A DNA stretch of 64,000 bases from [Pantoea] beijingensis (GCF_022647505.1 NZ_CP071409.1:3596001-3660000); one strand, 5' to 3'. Positions 1 to 9,503 are shown, counted from the stretch's first letter. The notes: generated by a model from the letters alone, not told the origin. Program-made: numbers and translations.

Positions 1-63
1 TACCTTGAAATAAATCGTGAGGGCTTCACCCCGCCGTATTTGTATGCAAGGCAATATAGAATT

Positions 64-120
64 GCCTGACCGTCAGGCTCATAGTACAGGCCCGGGGACT
101 TACAATCCCCAGGCCTGTAC
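64..120. repeat. Two adjacent palindromes downstream of the ABC remnant
   Basis: A 7-bp inverted repeat (64-70/72-78) is followed by a 15-bp inverted repeat (84-98/106-120) with one mismatch and a 7-nt loop. On the minus strand they sit just after the stop of the ATPase remnant. No T-run follows, so this is a stable hairpin of unknown role rather than a clear terminator. Nothing else is recognisable in bases 1-153. Confidence 0.5.
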
Positions 121-153
121 AGCAATTCGCCTTACCTGACGCCGTAAATACGA

Positions 154-402
154 TTACCTGCCAACATTAAGGCGCATGCCGCTATCGGTATCAAACAAAT
201 GAACGTTATCCACCTCAGGAGTGACATAAATTATCTCTCCCGGCAGGGCTGAAATTCTTTCCCGGAAAACACAAACCAAATCCTGATTTAATTCAGCAAT
301 AGCTTCAGTCCTTACACCCGGACCACGAACGACCACCTGCGTCTCAGACCCCATAGGCTCTATCACACTAGGCAAGCTTAGCCGGTGCACCGCCGTAACC
401 AT
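154..402 (-). pseudogene. C-terminal remnant of a second sugar ABC ATPase (TOBE domain)
   Basis: The 82-residue reading frame ends with text typical of the regulatory C-terminus of MalK/UgpC ATPases: MGSETQVVVRG, then PEVDNVHLFDTDSGMRL. Everything upstream is missing: no Walker A, signature motif or Walker B, and a stop lies 8 codons before the first ATG. Intact family members are about 350-380 residues. It lies downstream of a complete paralogue in the same orientation, so it is probably the relic of a duplicated or replaced ATPase gene. It is unlikely to be functional. Confidence 0.65.
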
Positions 403-524
403 GGTGGAAACAGCCCCAATAGAACGCTAGTTGGGCCTGTTTCCCTTATAGCTGCATATGAGTGAAAATATTTCCAATCCTGTGCCTTATGAAAACATGG
501 AATTATTCAAATTTAATAACCAAT

Positions 525-554
525 ATAAATGCCGGGTACAGGCCCGGCATTTAT
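525..554 (-). terminator. Hairpin after the ABC operon
   Basis: A perfect 12-bp inverted repeat (525-536/543-554) with a 6-nt loop lies 24 bases past the stop of the ABC ATPase gene on the minus strand. The flanks are A/T-rich. It is the likely end of the ABC importer transcript. Confidence 0.6.
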
Positions 555-577
555 TTCGAGAAAATTTTATTTAACTC

Positions 578-1729
578 TTATACAGTCGCAAACTGCTTCT
601 GTACTGCCGATGCAGTACGCCGGAAGGCGACACCTTTATTATCAAACAAATGCGCATGCTGAGCAGGTATCATAAGTCCCACATCATCCCCCAACGCCAG
701 TTCCAGCTCCTCGGAGTGTCGCACCAGCATCGGTTCAAAACCCTCTACGGCGACATAGAAGTAAGCAGCCTCACCCAGATGTTCAATATGCTGAATTTTA
801 CCGATTAAATGAGCCTCAGCCTTGTTGCAAAGCCGCAGATGTTCAGGGCGGATGCCCACCTTAACCCTTTCACCTGAATGAGCCACAGAAGTATTCACTT
901 GCACCTCGATTTTGGCTCCAGTATGCCCCTGCCCCAACCGGACCTGTGAATCTTGCGTACCGTTCTTCACCAGTTCGCCCGGCAGGAAATTCATCTTCGG
1001 TGAACCGATAAATCCGGCCACAAATTCATTCACCGGATGGTGATATAACTCCAGCGGATGACCGACCTGCGCTATCGAACCTTCATTCAGCATGGCCGCA
1101 CCGCTGTTCAACAGCACAATCTTATCCGCCAGCGTCATGGCTTCGACCTGATCGTGAGTCACATAGATCATAGTGTTGCCAAGCTGATGATGCAGTTTGG
1201 CAATTTCCACACGCGTTGCGACGCGCAGTGAAGCATCAAGGTTAGACAACGGTTCATCGAACAGGAAAACATCGGGCGCGCGAACGATAGCCCGCCCGAT
1301 GGCCACACGCTGGCGCTGACCACCGGAAAGCGCCTTCGGCAGACGCTGTAACAGCGGCTCAAGTTGCAGAATTTTCGCCGCATTCATAACGCGGCGTTCA
1401 ATTTCAGCCGGTTCGGTTTTCGCCAGCTTCAGATTAAATGCCATGTTGTCATAAATAGTCATGTGCGGATAAAGCGCATAGCTCTGAAACACCATCGCCA
1501 CGCCGCGATCGGCTGGAGCCAGATGATTCACCACCCTATTACCAATCGAGATCTCTCCTGAAGTGATGGTTTCCAGCCCGGCGATCATACGCAACAGCGT
1601 CGATTTCCCACATCCCGATGGCCCGATAAACACACAAAACTCACCATTTTTGATTTCCAGATCGACCTTGTTAATGACCTGCGTGTCATGGAAGCGCTTA
1701 AATACATTGCTCAGACGTATACCAGACAT
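578..1729 (-). CDS. Sugar ABC transporter ATP-binding protein (MalK/UgpC family)
   Basis: This is the cytoplasmic ATPase that powers the importer encoded just upstream. At 383 residues it is full length for the carbohydrate-uptake CUT1 family. Visible motifs are Walker A GPSGCGKST (about residues 36-44), Q-loop MVFQSYALYPH, ABC signature LSGGQRQRVAIGRA (about 134-147), Walker B VFLFDEPLSNLDA and the switch histidine in YVTHDQVEAMTLAD. A C-terminal OB/TOBE region contains GIRPEHLRL. It starts 24 bases after the inner-membrane permease gene in the same operon. The substrate cannot be read from the ATPase itself; the neighbours point to an amino sugar. Confidence 0.93.
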   Translation of the reverse strand: MSGIRLSNVFKRFHDTQVINKVDLEIKNGEFCVFIGPSGCGKSTLLRMIAGLETITSGEISIGNRVVNHLAPADRGVAMVFQSYALYPHMTIYDNMAFNLKLAKTEPAEIERRVMNAAKILQLEPLLQRLPKALSGGQRQRVAIGRAIVRAPDVFLFDEPLSNLDASLRVATRVEIAKLHHQLGNTMIYVTHDQVEAMTLADKIVLLNSGAAMLNEGSIAQVGHPLELYHHPVNEFVAGFIGSPKMNFLPGELVKNGTQDSQVRLGQGHTGAKIEVQVNTSVAHSGERVKVGIRPEHLRLCNKAEAHLIGKIQHIEHLGEAAYFYVAVEGFEPMLVRHSEELELALGDDVGLMIPAQHAHLFDNKGVAFRRTASAVQKQFATV

Positions 1730-1753
1730 AATTTACAATTCCTCTCTTCTGAG

Positions 1754-2581
1754 CTACTTAACGCCGCCCATAGTTAAACCGCGTACCAAATGTTTTTGTA
1801 CCAGCAGACCGAGTACCAGCATCGGCAACATCACCAGCGTTCCTGCTGCCGTCAGCGGCCCCCACTCCGTCCCCTGAAAGGTCAGGAATGAAGTGATCGC
1901 GACCGGTAACGTCTGTGTGGAGTCACCGGAGAGCGTCAGGACAATCTGGAATTCATTCCAGATAAAGAACAGCGTCAGGACACCCGACGCCGCCAGCCCG
2001 GTCCGCGCCAGCGGCAGCATAACGCTCAGGAATACACGCCACTCGCTGGCGCCGTCGACGCGGGCAGCCTCACGGATCTCAGGTGGAATATCGTCAAAAA
2101 AGGTAGCGATCATCAGTATGGTGAAAGGCACATTCGCCACGGTGTACACCAGAATCAGCACCAGATAGCTGTCGGTCATTCCCAGTTTGGTTATCAGGTA
2201 ATAGACCGGTATTACCAGCATGATCACTGGCGCATAGCGCAAACTCATAATGAACTGCTTAGCCTGCCCCTTTCGTTCGATGAAGAACACCAGGCCGTAG
2301 GCAAACAGCGATCCCAACACCAGACACAGAAACGTCGAGACCAGCGAGATCAGCAGGCTGTTGCCAAACGCGCGAATAAAGTCGCCGTTGCTCAATACCT
2401 GCCTGTAGTTATCAAGAATCGGCGTAAACCACAGTTTTGGCGGCATGGCAAAGGCGTCGATATAGGTTTTAAACGACATCGTCACCAGCCAGTAAATCGG
2501 CAACAGGAAGAACGCCAGAATCACGGCCAGCACGAGGTAAAATCCGGTTCTCCGGCAGATAAACTTCAAGGAATCACTCAT
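1754..2581 (-). CDS. Sugar ABC transporter permease (MalG-like)
   Basis: An inner-membrane permease of 275 residues with about six hydrophobic segments. The cytoplasmic EAA loop, EAARVDGASEWRVFLSVMLP (about residues 145-165), docks on the ATPase. Length and layout match the MalG half of CUT1 importers. The gene overlaps the upstream permease gene by 8 bases, which suggests translational coupling. It would form the channel heterodimer with that partner. Confidence 0.92.
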   Translation of the reverse strand: MSDSLKFICRRTGFYLVLAVILAFFLLPIYWLVTMSFKTYIDAFAMPPKLWFTPILDNYRQVLSNGDFIRAFGNSLLISLVSTFLCLVLGSLFAYGLVFFIERKGQAKQFIMSLRYAPVIMLVIPVYYLITKLGMTDSYLVLILVYTVANVPFTILMIATFFDDIPPEIREAARVDGASEWRVFLSVMLPLARTGLAASGVLTLFFIWNEFQIVLTLSGDSTQTLPVAITSFLTFQGTEWGPLTAAGTLVMLPMLVLGLLVQKHLVRGLTMGGVK

Positions 2582-3434
2582 CTTTCATCACCTTTTTACT
2601 GGCAAATGACAGGACCGCGATCACCAGCAGCGTATTGATAATGGCAATCACCACCGCCGCGCTAATACGGAAATCCTGGAATCCGGTGAGATAGGCATAC
2701 ATGTTGGTCGTTTCCGTTGCGAGCGCCGGGCCCCCGCGGGTCATCACGTAGATAAGGTCGAAAGATTTGAAGGCGTCGATCATGCGCAGAAACAACGCCA
2801 TCAGGATGATCGGTTTCATCATCGGCAACTTAATAAACGCCAGCAGACGCCAGCCGCGAGCACCATCCAGCTCTGCCGCCTCCAGAGGCTCATTTGGCAG
2901 CGCATCCAGACCTGCGGAGACCAGCAGAATAATGAACGGCGTCCACTGCCAGATATCTGCGAGGATGAGCGATGCCATTGCTGTGCTTGTATTGCCTAGC
3001 CAGTCAATCGGTGCGATGCCGAAAAAACCGGCCAGCCAGTTGAACAAACCGGCGTTAGGATCGTAGAAGATACGCCAGATAAGCCCCGCCACGATGGGGG
3101 TGACAATCATCGGCAACAGTAACAGCGCGCGTACCAGCTTTCGGCCGACAAAGTCGCGGCTGATGAACAGCGCGATGGCGCTGCCAAGCACCAGCTCAGC
3201 TACCGTGGAGCCCGCGACATACACCAGCGTGTGCCACAGAGAGAGCCACATGCGTGGTTCTTTCAGCACCTCGATAAAGTTCGCCAGGCCGATAAAATCA
3301 AACGGCGGTGGCGACATCAGATCGATATCATAGACGGATAAATAGATGGCGTAACCCAGCGTGTAGAACGAAACCAGCAGCAATACAACCAGTAACGGCA
3401 GAGTAAACGCCTGCTGCGTGAGTTTTGCTTTCAT
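2574..3434 (-). CDS. Sugar ABC transporter permease (MalF-like)
   Basis: An inner-membrane permease of 286 residues, the MalF-type partner of the next gene. It has an N-terminal membrane segment (LPLLVVLLLVSFYTLGYAIY), further helices and an EAA loop, EAAELDGARGWRLLAFIKLP. It is short like most CUT1 MalF homologues, which lack the large periplasmic loop of E. coli MalF. It lies 68 bases after the binding-protein gene and overlaps the MalG-like gene. Confidence 0.92.
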   Translation of the reverse strand: MKAKLTQQAFTLPLLVVLLLVSFYTLGYAIYLSVYDIDLMSPPPFDFIGLANFIEVLKEPRMWLSLWHTLVYVAGSTVAELVLGSAIALFISRDFVGRKLVRALLLLPMIVTPIVAGLIWRIFYDPNAGLFNWLAGFFGIAPIDWLGNTSTAMASLILADIWQWTPFIILLVSAGLDALPNEPLEAAELDGARGWRLLAFIKLPMMKPIILMALFLRMIDAFKSFDLIYVMTRGGPALATETTNMYAYLTGFQDFRISAAVVIAIINTLLVIAVLSFASKKVMKDE

Positions 3435-3502
3435 AGTTTTACCTGGACCTGCGTAAGGAATTCACTTCAGCCGGTGCGCACGAACGCACCGGCTGAAAAT
3501 GG

Positions 3503-4771
3503 TTAACGGGACAACGCTTTATCGTTACGGGTGTTGGCTGCCTTCAGCGCGCTTTCAACTGACTGCGTACCGGCCAGCGCTTCGGACAGGGCGATGCCTG
3601 TAATGTTGATGATCTGCGTGGACTGCGGAACGGTCGGCAGGTACTTCGCATTACCATTCTTCAGAGCCGCCAGCATGCCATCTTTGAAAGCACCGTAGCG
3701 CCGGGTGAAAGCATCGCTGTTAATGGCGCTTAGCGAGCTCACACCTGCGTTCGGGTTCAGTTCCACCGACTTCACCTGTGTCTGCTTGTTGGTCGCCCAG
3801 CTGATAAACTTCCAGGCGGCATCCTGGTTCTTGCTGTCACTGGAGATATACAGGCCATGTACCTGAAGTGCACCGCTGTTACCCGGATGATCGCCAGGCT
3901 GGGCAGGTACCGGCGCGTAGCCCACCTTGCCGACAACAGAGGACTGTTTCGGATCTTCGTTAAAACCGCCGTTGACGGTTGAGTCGATAGTCATGGCCGC
4001 TTTGCCCTGCTGGAATACCAGACGGTTTTCCTGCCAGCCAAAGTTAGCCGCGCCAATCGGGCCGTAATTTTTCAGGACATTGACAAAAGCTTTGGTCGCC
4101 TCAATCGCCTGAGGTGATGAGATGGCAGATTTGCCGTTACTGTCGATCCATTGACCGCCGTAGCCCCAGAGGAATGCAGCCCACGCAAAGGTATTCTGAA
4201 TTCCCTGAGCTCCGCGCAGGGTGATACCGGCTACCTGACCGTTGGTTTTTTCTTTGATGGTCTTCGCCGCAGCCGTCAGATCATCAAAGGTTTTCGGTAC
4301 TGCAATACCGTACTGCGCAAAGAGATCTTTGCGGTACATCAGGAAGGTACTTTCGCCGTAAACCGGCAGCCCGTAGTAACCCTCTTTATACCGCAGCGTC
4401 CCGGCATAGCTCGGAACGAAATCCGCACTGTCATAAAATGCGGTATCACTCTTCATCCACTTATCGACGGGAACAATGTAGCCTGCCGAGGCATAACCGA
4501 CAGCATGAACCCAGTCGTCCATGACGACGTCATAACGTCCGCTGTGCGAGGAGAAGGCCAGCAGGGCTTTGGAGGTCAGATCGCTGTAGGGCACAATCTC
4601 AGCCTGGACCTTAATACCGGTCTCTTTTTCAAACTCCGGTAATAATGCTTTTATGGAATCGCTGGTACTGTGGCCTTCCAGCAGGACACGAATGGTTTCC
4701 TGCGCGCTGGCGTGACCCGCCAGCAGCAAGGTGCTGATAATACCTGCGATAGCGATTTTCTTTATGCTCAT
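3503..4771 (-). CDS. Extracellular sugar-binding protein of the ABC importer
   Basis: A periplasmic solute-binding protein of 422 residues (SBP family 1). A signal peptide with KK charges, a hydrophobic core and an AxA cleavage site (GHASAQ, about residues 19-24) precedes the mature domain. The fold is indicated by ETGIKVQAEIVPYSDL near the N-terminus and repeated aromatic pocket segments such as GLPVYGE. It captures the sugar and presents it to the two permeases downstream. The 68-base gap to the permease gene fits the usual higher expression of the binding protein. The ligand is inferred only from context. Confidence 0.9.
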   Translation of the reverse strand: MSIKKIAIAGIISTLLLAGHASAQETIRVLLEGHSTSDSIKALLPEFEKETGIKVQAEIVPYSDLTSKALLAFSSHSGRYDVVMDDWVHAVGYASAGYIVPVDKWMKSDTAFYDSADFVPSYAGTLRYKEGYYGLPVYGESTFLMYRKDLFAQYGIAVPKTFDDLTAAAKTIKEKTNGQVAGITLRGAQGIQNTFAWAAFLWGYGGQWIDSNGKSAISSPQAIEATKAFVNVLKNYGPIGAANFGWQENRLVFQQGKAAMTIDSTVNGGFNEDPKQSSVVGKVGYAPVPAQPGDHPGNSGALQVHGLYISSDSKNQDAAWKFISWATNKQTQVKSVELNPNAGVSSLSAINSDAFTRRYGAFKDGMLAALKNGNAKYLPTVPQSTQIINITGIALSEALAGTQSVESALKAANTRNDKALSR

Positions 4772-4799
4772 CTCATCACCTGGTTATTCAGTCAGAATG

Positions 4800-5813
4800 T
4801 CAGACCCGGACGATTTCTCCGGTACGGGCAGAGTCCATAATGGCAAGGGTAATGCGCAGGGCTTCGTTAGCCTCTTCGCCGGTTGCCACACTGGTCGATC
4901 CGCTGCGAACATCGGCCAGGAATGCCATCAGTTCCTCGCGCAGATCGCCTTTGATCTCCCCCTGACTCAGCGGCCAGTGCTGGGTGTCGATATAGCGGTT
5001 CATGTTTTCAGAGGCGTGATACAGACCGGACTCCCCACATTCAATTTCAATCAGCCCCTTGGTCGAAAGAATCGTCATTTTGGCGTCAAGCAGCGTGCGT
5101 GAACCCGCTGGCAGCGCCCACGAGCTTTCCAGATTCACCACGGTGCCATCGTCGAAGCGGATGATGGCGAAGACTGAATCCTCTGTACCCAGATGACCCA
5201 GCAGTTTGTTAGTGGTCTGCGCATAAACACTTACCGGGCTGGTGTGCTTCAGCAGCCAGAGGATCATATCGACGTCGTGAACGGTGACGTGCAGCGGCAA
5301 CGGCAGGCTGCCGCCGTAACGGGCCGGGCCTTCAATCGCAGGACTGTTGCGCCGGGCGGTGATATGGCTCACTTCTCCTGCACTGCCGGTCGCCAGGATT
5401 TCCTGGGCACGGGAGTAGCGCGGATCGAAGCGCAGCAAGAAGCCAATCCCCAGCTTCACACCGGCGTCACGCGCTGCCCGGATGATGGCTTCGCCATCTT
5501 CCATTGTGGCTGCGATCGGTTTTTCGAGAAAAATATGGGCCCCCACTTTAGCCGCCGCCAGCGCGGGGGCAAGATGGAAGTCATCTTTGGTGCAGATACT
5601 TACGATGGCCGGTTTTTCCTGCTCCAGCATCTGGTTGAAATCTTCATAGCAGTTCAACTGTGGGATCCACTCCTTCAGCGCTTCGCTGCGGGATAAGTCC
5701 GGATCGGCCACGCCAACCACCTCTACGCCGTACATCTGCTGCCAGATTCTGGCATGCATTGCCCCCATGAAACCTGCGCCGATGACGCACACTTTAATCA
5801 CGCTGTCTGTCAT
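4800..5813 (-). CDS. Gfo/Idh/MocA family NAD(P)-dependent oxidoreductase
   Basis: A soluble dehydrogenase of 337 residues. The Rossmann motif GAGFMGAMHA starts at residue 12, and the family's EKPIAA motif (catalytic/cofactor lysine) is at about residue 97. A substrate domain follows, with the HVTVHDVDMILWLL helix that carries the usual catalytic histidine/aspartate pair. It is the first gene of the leftward operon, 28 bases before the binding-protein gene, so it probably oxidises or epimerises the imported sugar. Members of this family act on inositol, hexoses and N-acetylated sugars; the exact reaction is unknown. Confidence 0.9.
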   Translation of the reverse strand: MTDSVIKVCVIGAGFMGAMHARIWQQMYGVEVVGVADPDLSRSEALKEWIPQLNCYEDFNQMLEQEKPAIVSICTKDDFHLAPALAAAKVGAHIFLEKPIAATMEDGEAIIRAARDAGVKLGIGFLLRFDPRYSRAQEILATGSAGEVSHITARRNSPAIEGPARYGGSLPLPLHVTVHDVDMILWLLKHTSPVSVYAQTTNKLLGHLGTEDSVFAIIRFDDGTVVNLESSWALPAGSRTLLDAKMTILSTKGLIEIECGESGLYHASENMNRYIDTQHWPLSQGEIKGDLREELMAFLADVRSGSTSVATGEEANEALRITLAIMDSARTGEIVRV

Positions 5814-6148
5814 TTCACTTTCCTCAGTACCGGGTTTGAAAAATTGTGTAACGCTTCCTGCAACCTGTTCGGTAATTCAATTAACATGCCAGAACAATGC
5901 CAGATTAATACCAAGCATTTAAAATCCTTTAAAATCAATGCAATTAACATTTTCAGGTGCATTATTGCAACATATTTAACCTGTTATACTGCCTCCTTTT
6001 TAGTCTTGTCCAGCACATTTATGGTGCTTCCGATCAAACTTAGAGCACCATCACGGTGCGTGAAGTATTATATTAAAATACCAATTTACACATCTGGTAT
6101 TATTATGATTATCTATTTGGCAATGACAAAACCAACAGGAGTGAAAAA
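5814..6148. promoter_or_regulatory. Divergent promoter region of the two sugar operons
   Basis: This 335-bp AT-rich gap separates the leftward dehydrogenase/ABC operon from the rightward nanE-nanK operon. It holds ATACCA at 5908-5913 and an imperfect palindrome, ATACCA (6078-6083) with an 11-bp spacer and TGGTAT (6095-6100). The same CTGGTAT unit recurs beside the GntR gene, so these are candidate GntR operators. No clear -10/-35 pair was chosen. Confidence 0.5.
6078..6100. promoter_or_regulatory. Candidate GntR operator upstream of nanE
   Basis: Inverted half-sites ATACCA and TGGTAT with an 11-bp spacer lie 48 bp before the nanE start. The half-site equals that of the direct repeat beside the GntR gene at 8574-8590. 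E. coli NanR, also a GntR protein, recognises GGTATA repeats, which is a similar core. Confidence 0.5.
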
Positions 6149-6847
6149 ATGGCGATTGACATAAATCGACTCAAAGATCGGCTGGTTGTATCTTGCCAGC
6201 CGGTAACCGATGGGCCGATGGACCGCACAGATATCGTGGTCGCGATGGCGCGCAGTGCGGAACGGGCCGGAGCCGGCGCGGTGCGCATTGAAGGAGTGGA
6301 TAATGTCCGTCAGGTTTCCAGACACCTGGATATTCCCGTTATCGGGATTGTTAAGCGCGATCTGGACGATTCGCCAGTGCGCATCACCCCCTTCCTGAAC
6401 GATGTATCAGCCCTGATTGCTGCCGGAGCCAGTATCATTGCGATTGACGCTACGGCGCGTCCCCGTCCGGTAGCCGTTGCAGAACTTTACCGGCTTGCCC
6501 GTCAGTCCGGCGTGCTGGTAATGGCCGATTGCTCAACGTTAGCGGAGGGTATCGCAGCCGCAGAGCTGGGATTCGATTTGATTGGCACGACGCTCTCCGG
6601 TTACACCGCCGGGACCTCGGATCAGCCAATGGAACATCCGGATCTCGAACTTATTGCGCAACTGGCCGGGCGTGGTTATCGTGTTATGGCCGAAGGCCGT
6701 ACCCGGACTCCCGCTCATGCGGCGGCGGCGCTTCAGGCCGGAGCCTTTGCGGTAACAGTGGGTTCGGCTATCACGCGTGTTGAACATATTACTGAGTGGT
6801 ACAACAGCGCCCTCGCCGCGGTTGTTAACGGGAGAACGTCAGCATGA
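6149..6847 (+). CDS. nanE: N-acetylmannosamine-6-phosphate 2-epimerase, copy 1
   Basis: A TIM-barrel epimerase of 232 residues, the usual NanE length, converting ManNAc-6-P to GlcNAc-6-P in the cytoplasm. Family features are LVVSCQPV near the N-terminus, [20 protein letters not shown] (catalytic lysine), [12 protein letters not shown], and [10 protein letters not shown] with [10 protein letters not shown] near the C-terminus. GGAG-type spacing before the ATG (AACAGGAGTGAAAAA) supports the start. The stop overlaps the kinase start by 4 bases. A second NanE lies 5 kb downstream. Confidence 0.92.
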   Translation: MAIDINRLKDRLVVSCQPVTDGPMDRTDIVVAMARSAERAGAGAVRIEGVDNVRQVSRHLDIPVIGIVKRDLDDSPVRITPFLNDVSALIAAGASIIAIDATARPRPVAVAELYRLARQSGVLVMADCSTLAEGIAAAELGFDLIGTTLSGYTAGTSDQPMEHPDLELIAQLAGRGYRVMAEGRTRTPAHAAAALQAGAFAVTVGSAITRVEHITEWYNSALAAVVNGRTSA

Positions 6848-7713
6848 TCCTGGCTCTGGATATTGGTGGCACCAAGCTTTCCGCAGCCTGGATCGAGGGT
6901 CAACGCTGCATTGACCGTCGGCAGGTCGCCATGCGCCACGATGAAACGGGGTTTCTTACCGCACTTCGTGAAGTCACGCAGTCGGATTATCCGATCGAAC
7001 GCGTCGCGGTAGCGGCTACGGGTTACCTGCGGGAGGGATGTGTCTGGTCGGTGAATCAGAACACGATCCCGTTCTGGAAAGGCTTTCCCCTCGGACTGGT
7101 GTTAGAGCAGCAGTTTAACTGTCCGGTTATCATGCTGAATGATGCGCAGGCCGCAGCGTGGGGAGAGTTTCTGCCACGCCGCGAGCAACGCGCTAACCTG
7201 CTATTTATCACGCTTTCTACCGGTGTCGGCGGAGGGCTGATTTGTGACGGGAAACTGCGTATTGGTCCGCACGGACTCTCCGGGCATATCGGCCATGCGA
7301 CGGTGAACATCGCACCAATGGACCCGAAATCAGGCACCTGCGGTTGCGGCCGTACCGGTTGTCTGGAACACGTTGCGTCCGGTACCGCGCTGGCGCGACA
7401 GGCCTCGGCACTCTTCGGACGCCCTTTAAACAGCCGCCAGCTTTTTGCGCTGGCCGGTACAAACCCGCAGGCCGACGCCATTCTTAATAACGCCGCCAGA
7501 GCGGTCGCCCAGGCGATAGCCGATACGCTGATGGTTGTCGATATTGAAGAGGTGGTGATTGGGGGAAGCGTGGGTCTGGCAGATGGTATGCTTGCCCGAG
7601 TGCAAAAGGCGCTGCAGGAGCTTCCTGAGCTGTTTAAGCTGCCGGTAACTCCCGCACTGGGAGGCGGCGATGCTGGGTTACTGGGTGTTGCTGACTGGGC
7701 ACAACACCAGTAA
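6844..7713 (+). CDS. nanK: ROK-family N-acetylmannosamine kinase
   Basis: A sugar kinase of 289 residues that would make ManNAc-6-P from the unphosphorylated sugar brought in by the ABC importer. The ATP-binding [11 protein letters not shown] motif is at the N-terminus. ROK signatures follow: [23 protein letters not shown] (metal-binding histidine) and the zinc-type [15 protein letters not shown] (about residues 165-180). Its ATGA overlap with nanE implies coupled translation. Assignment to ManNAc rather than another hexose rests on the nanE linkage. Confidence 0.88.
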   Translation: MILALDIGGTKLSAAWIEGQRCIDRRQVAMRHDETGFLTALREVTQSDYPIERVAVAATGYLREGCVWSVNQNTIPFWKGFPLGLVLEQQFNCPVIMLNDAQAAAWGEFLPRREQRANLLFITLSTGVGGGLICDGKLRIGPHGLSGHIGHATVNIAPMDPKSGTCGCGRTGCLEHVASGTALARQASALFGRPLNSRQLFALAGTNPQADAILNNAARAVAQAIADTLMVVDIEEVVIGGSVGLADGMLARVQKALQELPELFKLPVTPALGGGDAGLLGVADWAQHQ

Positions 7714-7719
7714 CAATCG

Positions 7720-8502
7720 TTACATACCCGTCGAGATGTCGCGCTGGAGCTCAACAAGAAAATCGTAACTGTCGCCTCGATACCAGGTATGGGTATATTC
7801 AATCGGGCGACCATCCTCAAGGTAGCAGTGACGCTCAACGTGCAGCGCCGGACTATGTACTGGCATATCCAGCAACTGGCTGTGATCGCGATTTAGCGGC
7901 TCAGCCCGAATGCGCTGTAACGCACGTGCCGGCATGAAACCGTGTAGCTGGAGCACGGCATACAATGAATCGCTCAGTTCATCCATATCAGGAATAAACA
8001 TCTGCGGCACCACCGCGATTTCCACTGCCATCGGCCGGTCGTCGACGGTACGCAGGCGCTTAAGCCGCCATACCAGAGCTCCGGGAGACAGATTCAGGGC
8101 AATAATCTCGGAGGGAGAAGCGTACGTAAGCTCCTTCTCCAGCCAGCGGCCACCGGGCTGATAACCGCGTGAAATCATATCTTCACTAAAGCTGGTCAGC
8201 GATGAGAGTGGTTTTTCTACCCTTCCGGCAACGGTGCTGCGTGCCCCACGTCGCTGCACGATGACCTGTGCGTTTGCCAGCTCACTTAATGCGCGCCGTA
8301 CCGTGACTCTGGATAAGTTCAGTTGCTCTGAAAGTTCACGTTCACTGGGGATGGCATAACCCGCTTTGAGCTCACCACGGCTGATCATGTCACGAAACCC
8401 TCTCTCCAGGCGCAGATAAAGTGGTCCGGCCCCACGATTCGCATCGTCACAATACGTTTTCAGTGTCTCAATGAATTTTCGTTCCACGCCTTTACCATCC
8501 AT
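7720..8502 (-). CDS. GntR/HutC-type transcriptional regulator with UTRA domain
   Basis: A repressor-type regulator of 260 residues. Residues about 40-100 form the winged helix-turn-helix (AIPSERELSEQLNLSRVTVR), and about 110-255 form the UTRA ligand domain (PGALVWRLKRLR, PIEYTHTWYRGDSYDF). It faces the nanE-nanK operon tail to tail, with a 6-base gap to the nanK stop. CTGGTAT repeats lie just upstream of its start and between the two sugar operons, so it probably controls itself and both operons. The ligand is likely a phosphorylated amino sugar (inference). Confidence 0.9.
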   Translation of the reverse strand: MDGKGVERKFIETLKTYCDDANRGAGPLYLRLERGFRDMISRGELKAGYAIPSERELSEQLNLSRVTVRRALSELANAQVIVQRRGARSTVAGRVEKPLSSLTSFSEDMISRGYQPGGRWLEKELTYASPSEIIALNLSPGALVWRLKRLRTVDDRPMAVEIAVVPQMFIPDMDELSDSLYAVLQLHGFMPARALQRIRAEPLNRDHSQLLDMPVHSPALHVERHCYLEDGRPIEYTHTWYRGDSYDFLVELQRDISTGM

Positions 8503-8511
8503 TCCCCATAC

Positions 8512-8590
8512 ATACCAGAAGATTACCTGATGTTACCAGTCCGGCATAGCGCTGATGATACTCTTTTATCCAACTGGTATCATCTGGTAT
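8512..8590. promoter_or_regulatory. Candidate GntR autoregulatory operators
   Basis: ATACCAG at 8512-8518 faces a direct repeat CTGGTAT at 8574-8580 and 8584-8590, spaced one helical turn apart. All lie immediately upstream of the GntR gene. They match the half-sites at 6078-6100. Confidence 0.5.
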
Positions 8591-8666
8591 GGCTGTAGGC
8601 CACAATGACAGGCAATCATACAATGAATGATTTACTCTATCAGGTCAGGCATTGCACTAATGAGCT

Positions 8667-9503
8667 TCAAATAAGCATTGGCAGGGTTGCACTGGCCGTC
8701 TGCTGACTTGCTGTAATGTACCGGTTGTCGTGCGTAATGAGTTCCCCGACCAAAACCTCGACCAGCAGCATCGCACCAACCTTGGCGCTCAGCGATCCCG
8801 CACTCAGTGGCCCTTCTGGTCTGGCAGCAACCAGCAGCATATCAGCCAGATCACCCAGTGGACTACGCAGTGTATTACTCAGCATCAGCACGCGTGCTTT
8901 GCGTTTTTTGGCAAGCCTGACCACATGCAACAGGTCTTTAGTCGAGCCGGAGCTGGAAATAGCAATAACCAGATCCCCCTCTCTGAGCGTGGATGCGTTC
9001 ATCGCGGCACGGTGCATATCGTTAAACATCAGGGCGGCTTTGCCCAACCGGAGTAATCTGTAGTGCAGATAGTCCCCGGTGATGGCACTGGCCGCCACGC
9101 CATAAATTTGTACTGATGTCGCTTCATGCAAGGTAGTTCCTGCCTGTCGTAGTACCTCACGATTGATAAATTTACCGGTATCTCTCAGTGCCTGCACGGA
9201 CTCTTCAACCAGCTCGCCAATACTGTCCCCCCCGACCGGGGCATCTGGCTGATTCTGTTGAATGTCCAGGGCCATCGCCATTTTAAACTCGGTATACCCT
9301 TTACAACCTAAGTGACGGCACAGTCGGGTCACGCTCGCTTCACTGGTTTCACTCTCTCTCGCCAGTTCAGTGATGGTCAGATACAGCACTTTCTGGGGCC
9401 CGGAGAGAATAAAATCCCCGAGTCTTTGCAGTGTCGGACTATAGCCCGGCAGGCCTTGCCGCAAATGCAGCAAGATATTCTCATTTTCCATCATCAGACC
9501 CAT
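8667..9503 (-). CDS. MurR/RpiR-type regulator with SIS domain
   Basis: A regulator of 278 residues. The N-terminal HTH of the RpiR type includes LARESETSEASVTRLCRHLG (about residues 42-61). The C-terminal SIS phosphosugar-binding domain spans about 120-250, with VQIYGVAASA and LVIAISSSGSTKDLL, the serine-rich phosphosugar loop. It diverges from the PTS gene and probably senses a phosphorylated amino sugar made by that permease. Internal ATGs 9 and 12 bases later are alternative starts. Confidence 0.9.
   Translation of the reverse strand: MGLMMENENILLHLRQGLPGYSPTLQRLGDFILSGPQKVLYLTITELARESETSEASVTRLCRHLGCKGYTEFKMAMALDIQQNQPDAPVGGDSIGELVEESVQALRDTGKFINREVLRQAGTTLHEATSVQIYGVAASAITGDYLHYRLLRLGKAALMFNDMHRAAMNASTLREGDLVIAISSSGSTKDLLHVVRLAKKRKARVLMLSNTLRSPLGDLADMLLVAARPEGPLSAGSLSAKVGAMLLVEVLVGELITHDNRYITASQQTASATLPMLI

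Noticed and set aside
7056..7838. 260-residue minus-strand frame across nanK
   Set aside because: It is antisense to a clear ROK kinase, serine/proline-rich and without a domain.
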